Shown one piece after another: positions 12,801 to 25,287 of a stretch of 64,000 nucleotides of DNA. Source of the DNA: Enoplolaimus lenunculus (taxonomy: Eukaryota; Nematoda; Enoplea; Enoplida; Thoracostomopsidae); assembly GCA_030248215.1 (NCBI GenBank), contig JASANG010003930.1, positions 372,001 to 436,000 on the forward strand, read 5' to 3'. How positions within the stretch are numbered: position 1 is the first letter of the stretch; each line of letters begins with the position of its first letter. The notes beneath the pieces were generated by a model, which saw only the letters and a program-made list of their open reading frames with translations, was not told the origin of the DNA and ran no database searches. The translations under genes were made by a program, and so were the position numbers.

Positions 12801-15800
12801 TATCAAAGTTTTTGTCCGGTGCCAATATCGATTATTTTGAAGATATACCGATGCCGATAGCTATTCAAAGTTTAATAAACAATCTAGCTACTAGATTACA
12901 TTAAACAATTTTGGGTGAGTGATAGAAACCTGACCTAAGTCCGTTGACCTATATGTGTATCGCGAAGCTATAGCTAGAGCCTAATATAGCATTTTTCACA
13001 GGTTCCTGGACGTTGAAGCAATCGTTAACCAAGCAATCTTTGATTTAACCAAGCAATCTTTGATTTGGCGATAGATACTAAACTTAAGTTAAATGTCAAA
13101 TTACTAACTTAAAATGAGACGTCATGTCTCTGTATCCCGACCATTCCAACCGTTCCTAATTGAGCATTCGTAATCGTAACCCAAGTATACCTGCTTACGT
13201 TAACTTACTCAACAAAGGTGAAGCCAAGCCTGTTGACCAACTTTTTCATTCTGCAGCTTGCTTTTACATACGACATGCAATCGTTGTGTTAAGAGACATG
13301 TTGGGTGTGTTTTGTTTCTAATGTATGCGTAAGTGTTTCACACAGTTAGTGTTGGTTGTGCAAAATCTATTTTTGGTACGATACAGTTACTATTCAGAAT
13401 GTAGGCGTGGGAAATTAATAAAATCACTAAGCTAATTTTGTTCCGGTTATTTTGTCAGGGTATTTTTGCAATACCCGGACCCGGAATTTATTGAAGCGAA
13501 AACCGGGACTCGGATCCGGACCCGGAATAACCGGAATACTCGGACCCGGATGCAACTCTCCTCATAATTGACCTCCACTTTTTAAGCCCCCTCCACCCCA
13601 GCAGACAGAAGCATGTTAAAATTTGTCGATTTTTAAAGTAAATGTGCACAAGGTTTAACATCGTAGATGAATTTTGTGTAGCTCCTACAAAATAAATAAG
13701 TACCTAACGTAGGCGCAAAGAGCACAAACACGAATTTTTAGTACAAACACCTTTCTCAAGCATTTCGCCTCCCCCCTCTTCTCAGCACAGCCAATCAACC
13801 CTGACTGAGAGAAACCGGCACAAAGGGAATCAATATAACTTACAACGTTAAAAAATTATATCCAACATTACGTCGAGTAAAAGCTCTCGCGAGCAAACGA
13901 ATATGATTAAATCGGATACCGGTAATATCTTCCAAACGCGACAACTTCTAGAAATGCACATAACACAGTATTAATGATTAAAATACACAATAAAACGAAC
14001 AGCAAGTAGTTTACTGAAAACACGTAAAAACCCAATTTATAGCTTTCTGTAAATAGTGTCTTGCAGACATATTGAAATTATATATGACTAAGACTCTTCG
14101 TCATTTTGCTTTTGGAATTCCAAAATCAAATGTATCCCAATTATAAAATGGAATATAACCTTTAGTGGGACTACGGTATCGATCCAGTGCCGGTCACCGT
14201 TAGGCTCCAGTTCTTGCAGTGGATGCTTGGGTAGATGAACCCATATATAATGCGCTTGCTCGTCCGAACCAGGAGGAAACAATGCTTCAGCCAACACCCG
14301 ATCCGCTTCCTTTAAGCCGCCATCGAGATAAATGGCAGCTGTAAACAAAAATAATAAAATGTAACATTCTTCTCGTTGTCGCGGGTTGCGGATGTACTTT
14401 TATCTCAATCGATCAGTCACGATGGCTCGGACCCGAACTTTCTTGGTGCCATCAAAATTTCAAAATTTTAAATGCAGAAAAGCCAAAGTAAAAAGATCAA
14501 AAAATTTTAATTACACTTGAAACTATCACGTATATATTTATGTGTGAAGAGTAAATAGATTTTAATAACGGTTCAATCGAAGTGTTTTACAGCAGCCTAG
14601 GTAACAAACCCCATGTCAGCAACTTTATACTTGCCCATTATTGCTTCGAAACAATTTGCCATTGCATGTCTCAAATCAGCTTCGTGACACAAATCCGGGC
14701 CGTGAGCATACAACATAAACTCGTCTAAACCAATGCGCTGAAAAATACATCATTAATAGAAGCTAGAACTGCCTCGGGCCATACTGTTTGCCGGGGCCAC
14801 AGCCGCTGTTTTAAAACTATTCACCGTTGCGGATGTTCATGTTTTGTTCATATGAAACAAAAATACATTTATTTCAACAACTAAATCTAAATCCCTGACT
14901 TGCTCAAGTGTAAGGAATAGCTTCAAGAGAAATCAGAATATTAAGTTCGAAAACACTCGCTAAATATATTTCAGTCGTTGAAGATGATTTTTCTAACCTT
15001 GTCCGCAACACCGTATGCCCAATTCGGCAATACTTAGCCCCGGGCCAACTCTAATATAAGCCAATATCAAATTCAAATACTTGAAATAGCAGCAAGTAAA
15101 TAACATTATTTTCGGACCGGGTTAAGACAACGTTTATATGGGGTATAATTAACTTGATAGTGTATCTTTGTCATAAAAGTTGTAATTCTTGCTTCGGGAT
15201 AACAATGACAAAATAGAAATTCTTTAATGAAACAAAATCAGTTTATAAGTCTATAGCCTTAGTGATGTCAAGCGTACGTTTCTATTAGCTACAACTTCTG
15301 TGCAACGCTCTGTCCTAACAAAATCTTTGACCGTTGAATACCAGTGCTGAAAGCAACCATAGTTGTACATAGCACTCACTTTTGCAAGCAACGCTAGATG
15401 CTTATTCTGGACAAGTGCCGATCGATATGACGCTAAACTGCCTTCTTGGTCATCGGGAAACATAAAGTACAGATGGATCGAAGTAAGAAATTCAATTACA
15501 GCATCACCCAGATATTCTAAGCGTTCGTTATTCATAATTCGTGATCGGCGAACCTTGCGTGTCCCAAGCCGAGCCATGATGTCAATTAGCGTATTGATAC
15601 CTGTAATCAGATCATATTTATTATTATTTCACGCGCACACTGACTGTATCCACAAATTGCCCCATTGAAAACTAAATAATTTGGCTTGCAAAATAAAAAT
15701 ACTGATCCAGAAGGCATAAATCTGTTGTCAATATCAGTGCAACCAGTACGTGTTTAGATTTGCAACATTGAAACAGTTTAAGTTGCTTGTTTAGCAACTA

Positions 15801-18800
15801 ATAAACCACTGACATTTCTGGTCAGTCATTTGTGGCGCCTTGAAACTTTACAATGCTTTAAACTTTATAGCACAAAACATTTCACAAAATCTACATTCCA
15901 TAACTCCAGGCACTGACCTCGTTTACGCGTATGACTATAGTGTATTCGTGAATCACCATACTGTGGTTGTCTCATTCCACAATTGGTAAGCGCATTGCGC
16001 GCATGATCTGGGTTCATGCCGTAATGAGTTCGATACGACGGGTGAGTAAGAGATAACTGAAAAAAACATTTTCTAACCAATTGGTTAAACAAATTAACCA
16101 ACAGTGTCGATCTACCCACATCACACGACGTGTGCTGTCTGGAGATTTTTTGTGGAAAAAGCAGCTCAGGTACTTGCATTCCATTACCAAAACGCCTGGC
16201 AAAATCGCATAACTTCCAAGCATGATAAAACTGGAAACACGTGAAATATGGCCATTGCAGCAATTAAATAATAAGCAAAAACCAGAGATAGCACACGAAC
16301 CGGTAACATTATCTACCTGCAGAACAGATCGACTTTTAAAGCGATATTTTATTCGGTCGTTTTGCAAAACTTCAAGTGCCCAATGCAATCGTAGATATTG
16401 GAACAGAACAGGTAACATTAGGGCTTGCTAAAATATACACTGAAGTTGCATGCAACGCAATTACTAAGTTAATTGCAAAATGAGCGTAAAAGTACAACTC
16501 TAATGCATCGTACAGAAATGTAACGTATGATAAATAAAGTTTGACGCAATATTAGTTAGTACATCAGACATTATGTATATTGCAGAAACAGATGCACATT
16601 TTCAAAACAGTTTTTCTATAAAATAAGAAATACATTACTAATAATGTAAAAGTTATTAACTTTGATTAGTAAATAATAATATTGCATTCAGACTCTGGTG
16701 TTGAAAACTGCAATTTGATTCACCTGAACGACGTCTGCATAAAGACCCGTACAATAGAACCCGCGGCTAGACACTTCAACAGTGACATCTCGCTTCAAAG
16801 ACCTTAAAATCAGAACATCCCTAAGTTCTATAGATATTGCTCCCTGTACATAATTATACCTTCTGAAAGCACAACAAGTGTTCTGTTCACTGATTCGGTT
16901 TGAAACAGCAGTACGTCATTTTAAAACGAGTCGTTTTGCTTAGATAATACAAACGTCAAATTCACTACTTTAAACAAAAGCAACGTATTTCAAACAGAAC
17001 TTTTTTATATTCCAGTTAGGGTTTTCATTCAAATTCTGATCTGAGTCCATCCTGCGTCCAACAAATTTTTGAATGCAAGTAGCGAATTTTCGTGTCCGCA
17101 AAAATACACCCGTAGTCATATTACGCAAAAGACCAGTTTTTTGCATTGTAACTAATTGTTATTTTGCCTGACATTAAGGTTTTTGGTTTTTGAAATGAAG
17201 TATAGACCAAGTTTTTTTTAAATTTGAAAGAATAACATTTTTGTACAAATAAATTTTAATAGTTTTTTTACAAAAAAATGACTGCAACATTCGCATCATA
17301 AATGAAGTCAAGGCATTAACATGCCTAAGGCTCTAGAACTATTTTTAAAACAATAATGGTCAAACTCTGCGATTGCGTCTAGCTTGCGTCCAGAAAAACA
17401 GTTTGGGACCCGTTCAGAAAAGCTAGTGACCGGACTCACTTGTGGATTCAATAAAAACGTAAGTTCCACTATTACACAACTAAACATATCTGCCGCCAAC
17501 TCTAACGATTTTCGGTATAAAATTAGAATGATTTACACTTTCAATGCCAGGGTGCAACCGAAATTCCGGTTCCGGCATTTTTTCACCTTCCGGTTCCGGT
17601 GCCGGTAAATTTTTACCGGATTTAAAAATTCCGGTGTTAAAATTTGGCCGTTTTCTTAACTTTGCTAATTTTTAAGAATCTCTTTTGAAAGCGACTTGTA
17701 CTCCGAATATAAGCCATTGATGGTGGATTTCACTTCAGTCGATGATGAAAATCTAAAATACAACAAATAAAATAAATACCTATGTTCGACTAAGGTTACT
17801 TCACAAATAATAGAGCAAAAATAAGATTAAAATGAAATTTTTGGTGAAATGCATTTTTCACTTTCCGTTTCCGGTTCCGGTAAAATTTTCAAATTCCGGT
17901 TCCGGTAAATTGTAATTGCGCTTGCACCCTGTTCAATGCCTGTGTGACAAGAAATTTATCCAACTTACGCTTTGGCACGAAGCTTCTGCAGGTGAGCTTC
18001 TTTTTGAGCAAGCTTCGTTCGGTCGTCGGTTAAAATTTTGGGTTTGTTGGCCAACAAATGTCGAAATTTCACGTACTGTTTGCAGCATTTCTGATACCTG
18101 CAATAGCCAAAATAAATCTGCAGAAACACAACGTACTGCTGTTAAAAGCAACGTGTAATGGAAATGAAATAGGAATTTTATACAGTTCAAACCAGCACTC
18201 CGAGTTCGATAAAATGTCGTAAAAAATCGCGCCCTTGTAAAACTGTTTGATTGTAAAACTTGTTCAACAACTGAGCACATAGTAATAATTAGTAATTATA
18301 CTTAAAATTATTTATTTCCTTTGGTTTCAACTTACTCTGGATTACCGGCATACGTTAACATAGCCGGTTTGACGCCAAAATGGACAATAATAGGATAATG
18401 ATCACTTTCTTCCGGCGAATCAAGATTTACTAACCCACGATCAAGCTGGTCAAGGCGAATTGTTGATGGAAGCTAAACGAAAAAACATTTTCGCCGAATA
18501 GTAAGTTTCTAAAAAATCTTAAATTTCCAAAATTTAACCAAAAGCAATAGTTTTAATAAGCTAACGCCGAGTGATTCCCAATATTCTAACACAATACACG
18601 AGGTAGCGAGGACTAATCATAAACCCAAATTCACAAATACTCACCGTAGATGGATTATGCACAAGCTGTCCTCGTAGTAACTGAACCAACCCATCCCATT
18701 CTGGCTCAAGCATACGCGCATAAAGACCTGGGTCTGGCACAAGAGGTAGTTTGCAATGGAACAAATAGCGAACGATTTCACTGGCCGCTAATATCTCAAT

Positions 18801-21800
18801 ACCACCGTCTAAAATATACACAGGCTTGCGCAAAGTCTGCTCACTTCAAACTTAGTAATCGCAAAAAAGCGTACGGGATGAGGGTAACGCAGCTTCAAAC
18901 AAGATTTGCAATAACTACATCGCATTCTGACCAACATGTCAAAACAATTATGCAATTGTGGTTTTCAAAGCGTTAATGCGTAATAATTTTCTATTTTACA
19001 CAGGATGTTCAATATTACGGTATTTTATTTACAAATGAACAGGGTAATAGTTCATGTAGCGTGGTTATTTACCTGGTACTTCTCGAGTAAACCTTGGTAA
19101 CACGTGAAACAGTTTACAGCCGGATGACGCCCCACTGGGCATAACAGATAAATCTAATAGTTGTAACATTTCGACGAACAGATAGTCCCAAATAATATCT
19201 AGATCGCCAATAGTGAAGCGCTAAAAAATTACAGTCATAATATAACTTACTCAACGCTTTGTGTTGTGTTATTATGTTTTTAGGTTAAGTTTGTTCTGCT
19301 GACAAAATTAAAAACAATTTTTGTGGCCGAAATATAGTGGCTGCCTTCTGACAACGGGCTCAAAATGCATTTTATATATAACTTAACTGCCAACTAAACA
19401 AATTAAAACTAACCTCAGGGATTTCTTCATTAATATATTCAATAACGTATTCAATATTGTACCGAACAACCCGACAGATAGGAAGCTGAAATACGCACAT
19501 ATTTCTTTCTTTACAACAAATATAACTATAGTAATATTCTGTTGCCCCCTTAGAACTTATGTTACGGCTAATTCCACATCACAACAAAATAACCAGCGCA
19601 GCGTAAACGAGAAGTCTGAATGTACAACTAAATTCTCATGTAACACTAAAAGAAAAATATTTTAGTGAGCTACTTTATCAGCAATCGAAGTATGTGTAAG
19701 CAGTGAAAATCCATCAAATTCATACGTATGTCCGTCAAAATTGATTGTTGTAGGAGGATTAACCTAAAACGTACAAATAATTATTTTTCAAAAAACAGTT
19801 GAGACAAATTAAGATATCCATAATCAGGGATGGGCGGTCTCGGTCAAAAAAGCAAGACCGAGATCGAGACCAACCAACCAACCAACCCGAGACTTTTGGT
19901 CTCGGTCTCGGTCAATTTTTAACCGTTGCCGAAACTATAAATACAACTTTTTAGCAAAACTTTTGAATATTTTCATCTGCTTTGAATTGCCGCTTCATAC
20001 AATTAAACTTATAAATCGCGCTAAAATTGACTTTTTACTTTATTTTTCACTTTGCTACTGTCGCCATACCCTTAGAACAGGCTGGTGACAATCACACTGT
20101 CTCAAAACACCCTCGTTTAAACGCGAAAATGCAACTATTTGTTCTTTGTCACAATATATCAAAGTGTTTTCGGTTTCCTGACAAAAAATTCTCAAATCGT
20201 TGTATAATCAGGTAGCAGTTCTCTACAATCGTTCGCTGTCGGTGACGGTAGGCGAAATGCGCAAGTACTTCCGGGCCAAAACTGCGATCTAAGAAAAAAT
20301 TTTGTGATTGCTTATCGCTTTTCACCTTTTTGGTCTTGGATTGCAAACCACCAAGACTGAAAAAAGCGAGACGGAGAAAGAGAACAGCCAAATCCCGAGA
20401 CTTATCAAGACCTAGACCTACCATCCCAGGCTAGGCTGTCAAGTAATTACAATATAGTGTACTAAAGACAATTAAATGGTTCTTTACGTTTATTGGCATA
20501 CCTTCATGTTTTTCGACGGTGTAACGCATATTCTGTAATGAAACAACCTGTTGCTGTTGTTAGAACTTGGGTCGCACGGAGGGATTTCCTAGATAAGAGA
20601 TTAAAAAACTGTTTTATGAAAGAAAACACACAACCAGAAAAAATTAAACAACTTGTACATCTTTTGTAAATAATGGCTGGATTTCTGATATCGTACTTAT
20701 TTGCGACTTCAAACTAAATTCTCGCTAAGCGAGGTAAATTAGTATTTTATGGTTTCTAACCGTACTTAAGTAAATACTTAAATAATAAACTAGTTATGCC
20801 ATACTAAACTTGGGATAATTGATGGTACATTCGAATACAAAGCAAAACTTTGGCCTCCTTGTTACGGCAAGTTTTCAAAATTGTCGCTTACCTATTTTTC
20901 CTCAAAAAGTTTAGCAGTTACCCAAGCCTACAACATTAGTAAGCATTTAAGCATAACTTAAATGCATACTTAAGTAAGATTTCCGTAACCCAGCGATTAT
21001 CTATGTCCAACAAAATATTAAACGGAATTAACTTTGCTGTTTTAGTTGAGCAAATCATCAATACAATCTCAGAAGCGTGGAACAACAGCTTTTACCTTCT
21101 CGCCAGGATAAATATTATGGCGCATTCCAGTTTGACGAGATCTCCAACTACAACGACATAGAGGGCCATCGTTCATCTGAAGTGTATAGATAGAACGTTT
21201 ACGACAAACAAAAACAAATTATTGTAAAATTGTTAGATCCAGTTACAAAATTTTAAAAAATAAAAGTTTTAATAAACAAAATTTATATATGCAACAATCC
21301 AAGAATTTGCAAACCCATTTTTATAATATAAAAACAGTTAAAAATTAAATTTTATTTTTTAAACTTCTAGTTAAGCAAAAAACGAAATACGTACCGTTTC
21401 GAGTCAAACCCCTTTGTGATTTCTGTAAAAGGATTTTAGATACTTCAGGATGTAACTAAAGAAACCCCCATACGAAACATTTATAGAACGTAACCCGAAC
21501 CCCCTTCCCAAAATCTTGGATACACTAATGATATTTACATAATATACCTGTTCAGCCTCATTGAACCATAAGTGATCGTGAAGCCGGTCAGGATGAGCAA
21601 TCTTGCGTCTCATTTCTTGTTGCGCGAACTTCCATCGTACATTTTCATCATTATCGCTATCACTTGCTGAGCCACTATTACTGTCACAATCAGACACTTC
21701 AGTCTCGTCAGAACTCGTATCACTATCGTCTACAAATTATTGATGCAACCAAGTAACACAAAAATTCTATTAAAACTCATGAAGGCTGCAAAACTGTGCC

Positions 21801-24782
21801 AGTGCGCCATACACTCAATCTTTCAGAGCTTATATATCTTTTTACCAGGCTTATATCAGTAATGACTATATTCTTCGCAATACAACTGTACTTGCACGCT
21901 ATGCGCTCGATATCGCTATTGAAAATAGATTTATCTCCTACGTTTACTGTTTTATAACAATATATGTTATGTGGCATGGCACAGAGTGGTTTAATTGAAA
22001 TCAGTTTTGAAACTTATAGTTGGTTTTTGTCCATAGCAAATTGTAGTTGTCAATATAAAACTAGATTGGTGATTCCAGAAAAATATATTTATTTCTAATT
22101 ACCAGCGTGAACTCATTTCTGCGAAAATTTATTCGCACAATTTTTTGAGCTGTTGAAACGATTGCGTGTTTAATCGAAACAGGAATTGAAATTTTTCATC
22201 ATTGTTTTCAGGGTACTAAACTGTTATCTCCACATGAAACGCCTCTCGCCTTCCTCGCGGTTCATTTGCACTTGCAAATAATGTATTGCTTTGTTCCTAA
22301 TTTTCGTTGTATGTAATATATTGTGAATCGTGTGCAAATTGCGAACCTAAACCAACCCCGGAATTTGAGCAAAGATAAATACGGTCACACGGCTACATAA
22401 TTTCAAACTAAAATGTCCTAAATACTAAAACCAATACAATGATGCTTGCAGCAACGGCCCGAGTGAGTAGCAGCAGGTTGTGGTGCCGGTGTTGAATATT
22501 TTGATCCTCGGATCTTCTTGGCATCTTGTGCTCCATCGATAAGCGCTTTCCGGGCAATTTCATGCAGTTTAAGCAACTTTTCAGTGGCATATAATACAGC
22601 AGGATTCTAGAAAACATCAATGTACATGCTACTTTAACTTAGGCTGCAATTTCTCAGAATTAGAATTCCACTTGCACCTTAAACGTATAATATCGGTACC
22701 GCAAGTCGAATTGTCGATCTTTACCTTGTATTTTCACAAAACATATAAGCAAGCCATTTAACTGAAAGTCAAAACATATCAGTCAGCATGAACTAACCTA
22801 ACCGATTGAACTGGAAAGGAAATAAACGAGCTAATTTAACACTGCGTCCAGAATTATTTCCCGCATTTATTTCATAAAATATATATTGACAGCTGTTTTG
22901 CGGCGGATTAAACATGGAGTCCAGTGGGCGCGGGCCCGGGTGTCTCACGAACCGCAAAACAAAAACATAACATTCATTGGAAAACAAACCATCGTCATCA
23001 CTTAATATACCTCTTTAGTTTGAGTATAAAACGGCTTTGCATGGGAACTTTGAGTCCAATACGACACCTTCGGTATTGAAGGACAATCGTCGGTTTCATC
23101 TTCAGTTTCCGACAAATCAGAACCAACATACTCATCAACATCATCACTGCTCAGTGAAATATGTCCGTCACTCACGTTTCCATTACGACTAAAATTCATA
23201 CAGTACATTTACTCGTACCAGGGTGCAACCGAAATTACAATTTAATGAAAAAATGAAGGAAGCGGAATTCCCGTTGCCACCTGAATCATACTATTCTACG
23301 TTTCTGTATTGTTGCGTTCAGTTCCAATATTTGATCGGTCAATGTTACTTTTGAGGTCATCCAACATTTTCTAGGTACTTTTTTACGCTGAAGTTTAGGC
23401 TTAGGAATAGGAAAGAATACGCTGAGATACTGTGACGCCCCTAAACGTTGACAAAAATACAAACGGTGGTTTTAAATTTTGAAGGTGTTAAATATATTCG
23501 GCAAGCGAAAATGCCGCAGCCGGCTGAGTTACACCGGAATTCCTGCTAAAATCGACTCCTGTTCCGGCATTGCTGAACGCAAGAACCGGAAATTTTACGG
23601 CGTTGTGCCAAATCATATAGACATTAAAAATTTTGCACATGCTAATTAGGCGAACTTGATACATTTCACCTCGTTCAATTTAGTTAATATATTGTTAAAT
23701 TCGGTGTTAATTTTTCAAATTCGGGTTCCTGTTCCTGTTCCGACAAAAAAGTTCAATTCGTGTTCCGGAAAAAAGTTTAATTCCTGCATCTGTTCACGCA
23801 AAACTTAGTTTCTGTTGGAATGGCAGCCGAATAACACCGATTTTTTGCGATGCCGGATATTCTGTCGCGTCTGTATCAGGGTTCCAACTGAATTAATGTT
23901 CCGACCGGAATTCCTGCAAAAATCTATTTCTGTTCCTGTTCAGGCATTGCAGAAAGCAGGAATAGAAATATTATCGGTGCTGCGCTAAATCATTTAAACA
24001 ATGAAAATTTTGTAGCCGCTAAATGATTAGCTCGAAATAAACGTCTTCATTTGTTCTATTTAGGTAAAAAGGTGTAAAGGGTTACGCTATACTTTTGTTG
24101 GCGTCCGGCGCCGTTCGTCACCCATCCGTCCTCGTTCGGCGCCGTCCGTCGTCGTCCGGCGCTGTCCGTCACTATACGGTATCATACATGTGTATTTTGC
24201 GTACGATAACGCACGATGACGGTGTTGAAGGTTTGCGAAAAAATATCGTGAGAACAGGTGTCACAAGTTTGCGTACAAAAATAACCGTGAGAAACAGGTG
24301 TCAGACGGCAGCGCGATAAAGGTACAAATCGTGGAAATGCATATAAAAAGTCTGAGTGATAAAAAACGTTTTACAGAAAAATCGGGAGTTATATATACGT
24401 AGAATATTTACTGGTGGAGACCAAATTATATATAATATTAAATGAAGAGTTAATTTTCCAGGGGAGATAAAATTATATACTACACCGGCTCACTTAACAG
24501 TTTTAGAAACGAATATCTGCAAAAACCTTGGGGCATACGTGACTAAGGAAAAAATAATTGAAAACATTGCACACTTCCGATTCAACGAATTTTTCGGTGG
24601 CATGTATTTTTTATTTTCCGGTTCTGGTAAACTGTAATTCCGGTTACACCATGATATATATATATGTATATATAATGAATAACAACGCAAACGTACTCAT
24701 CGTCTTCCGTTTCGGATGTATCTGACGGTTTTTGCCACTCAGTCTCTATCATGACATCGTTCAATTTCGATGATTGAGCCAT
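5956..24782 (-). CDS. DROSHA: Drosha, class II RNase III of the Microprocessor
   Basis: Nuclear endonuclease that crops primary microRNA hairpins with the DGCR8/Pasha partner. I joined 24 exons (minus strand): 24782-24697, 23188-23011, 22606-22450, 21729-21548, 21176-21096, 20588-20502, 19763-19674, 19485-19414, 19220-19073, 18808-18645, 18472-18336, 18097-17969, 16802-16724, 16427-16317, 16056-15918, 15600-15380, 14737-14635, 14338-14160, 13947-13844, 12258-12153, 11810-11660, 10643-10561, 10311-10125, 9908-5956. Every junction keeps phase, giving about 2,308 aa. Exon 3's end is uncertain (22432 possible). The start is the first ATG after an in-frame TGA. Zinc ligands C208, C210, H221, C233 and C346, H350, H699 match human spacing. 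RNase IIIa has [15 protein letters not shown] (638-652) and E718. RNase IIIb has [10 protein letters not shown] (818-827) and E901. The dsRBD spans about 937-1015. The intron after 14635 is GC-AG. N-terminal P/RS regions are absent; an unusual C-terminal tail follows. Confidence 0.95.
7382..7440 (-). repeat. CAG/CAA/CAT codon repeat (poly-Gln/His)
   Basis: Minus-strand CAA/CAG/CAT codons in the DROSHA last exon encode two Q runs separated by H residues. Mixed codons suggest an old tract rather than a recent expansion. Length variation between individuals is likely. Confidence 0.85.
10755..11060. mobile_element. CCGGAATTCCTG-type repeat in a DROSHA intron
   Basis: Lies in the 1,016-base intron 10644-11659. 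It begins TTCAACCGGAATTCCTGC and ends near TTCCTGTTCCTGTTCAGGC, and is related to repeats at about 23530-23830 and 23880-23960. No target duplication was identified. Confidence 0.5.
11872..11992. mobile_element. GC-rich MITE with GTGGCGCTRTACTT termini
   Basis: A 121-base element inside the DROSHA intron 11811-12152. Inverted ends are AGGGTGGCGCTGTACTTTTG and, on the other strand, AGTGTGGCGCTATACTTGTG. The interior contains CCGACGGCGCCG and a palindromic CGGTATTGTACG/CGTACGG. No target duplication is visible. Relatives are at about 24078, 37013, 44484 and 57647. Confidence 0.65.
12440..13555. mobile_element. CCGGACCCGGA-ended element in a DROSHA intron
   Basis: About 1.1 kb within the intron 12259-13843. 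Both ends carry repeated CCGGACCCGGA-like units (12465-12620 and 13470-13550) and inverted TTGCA-containing termini (AGTTGCAAC at 12440, GGATGCAACT at 13550). The interior is AT-rich and non-coding. Confidence 0.6.
14633..14634 (-). other. Non-canonical GC splice donor in DROSHA
   Basis: The exon ending at 14635 codes CFEAIM and is followed by GCAAGT. This matches the consensus of the minor GC-AG intron class, and the acceptor at 14339-14340 restores phase to give CFEAIMAAIYLDG, as the family requires. No in-phase GT donor is adjacent. Confidence 0.85.
17548..17931. mobile_element. hAT-type MITE with perfect 8-bp target duplication
   Basis: 384 bases inside the DROSHA intron 16803-17968. The termini are CAGGGTGCAA and its exact reverse complement, and the match continues imperfectly for about 18 bases. 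The flanks carry the direct repeat TTCAATGC at 17540-17547 and 17932-17939. Eight-base duplications and a CAGGG terminus are typical of the hAT superfamily. The interior is made of CCGGTTCCGGTAAA-like repeats and has no coding frame. Confidence 0.85.
19825..20430. mobile_element. GGTCTCGGTC-repeat MITE in a DROSHA intron
   Basis: Inverted ends CAGGGATGGGCGGTCTCGGTC-like at 19825 and, reverse-complemented, CTGGGATGGTAGGTCTAGGTC-like at 20430. Near the 5' end are GGTCTCGGTCTCGGTC repeats and a short AACC run. It occupies most of the intron 19764-20501. A fragment of the same family lies at about 54485-54560. Confidence 0.65.
20681..20994. mobile_element. CTTAAGTA-type MITE in a DROSHA intron
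   Basis: Inverted ends GGCTGGATTTCTGATATCG and, at the far end, AAGTAAGATTTCCGTAACCC. The interior contains ACTTAAGTAAATACTTAA. The same termini bound the larger foldback at 53868-56304. It lies in the intron 20589-21095. Confidence 0.6.
23189..24696 (-). other. DROSHA intron 2, packed with repeat fragments
   Basis: A 1,508-base intron. It holds a CAGGGTGCAACCG fragment (from about 23219), a CCTAAG-like fragment near 23400, CCGGAATTCCTG-type repeats at about 23530-23830 and 23880-23960, the GC-rich foldback at 24078-24200, and a TATATA tract near 24650. No exon was found in it. Joining exon 1 (ends GA) to exon 2 (starts T) restores a GAT codon in the acidic N-terminal region. Confidence 0.75.
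24078..24240. mobile_element. GC-rich foldback repeat (GGGTTACGCTATACTT family)
   Basis: It begins AGGGTTACGCTATACTTTTG and continues into very CpG-rich sequence (CGTCCGGCGCCGTTCGTC and variants), then CGGTATCATAC. It contrasts sharply with AT-rich surroundings. Relatives are at 11872, 37013, 44484 and 57647. Confidence 0.6.
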
Positions 24783-25287
24783 CGATAATAACAACAACAG
24801 TAATCAGTTTCGAGGTTGGTTACACGGCGCCCGAAACTGTTAAGTGGTGGTGTAGGTGTTTGCCAAAAATATTTTAAAATATATCCGTATAGCTATATAT
24901 AAGTATTTATTATGCTTTGTCTATTAAGTGCATATGCTGTAATGCATTGCACTGTGCGTATATATCTTGTCGGCAACAAACGTGACGCACAACCTGCGAC
25001 CGTTGACCGGATTCCAAAAAACATCGACGCTGGAACCACGTGTCGTTTTTTGTTCCGGCTCCGACATTGTTTTGATATCCGGTCGCATCCTGCCAAATTC
25101 CCTACTATAGTTCCAGATTGCTTCCACCTAGACTGCCATGGGGGCTACACCGTAAGCGCAATGGCAAACTGCCGCATTATCAATACGGCATCCAACAAGA
25201 ACTGGGTACAGTCATAAGACCATCTTGTTGGCGATTGGGGTACGTAAACATATAGGAATATAATATTCCTGCTCATTGTATATTGCA
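24783..25287. other. DROSHA upstream region
   Basis: No supported gene. The DROSHA promoter and 5' UTR should lie here; I see no clear TATA box. Around 24910-24965 is a fragment (TGCATATGCTGTAATGCATTGCACTGTG) of the repeat at 25288-25492. Confidence 0.4.
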
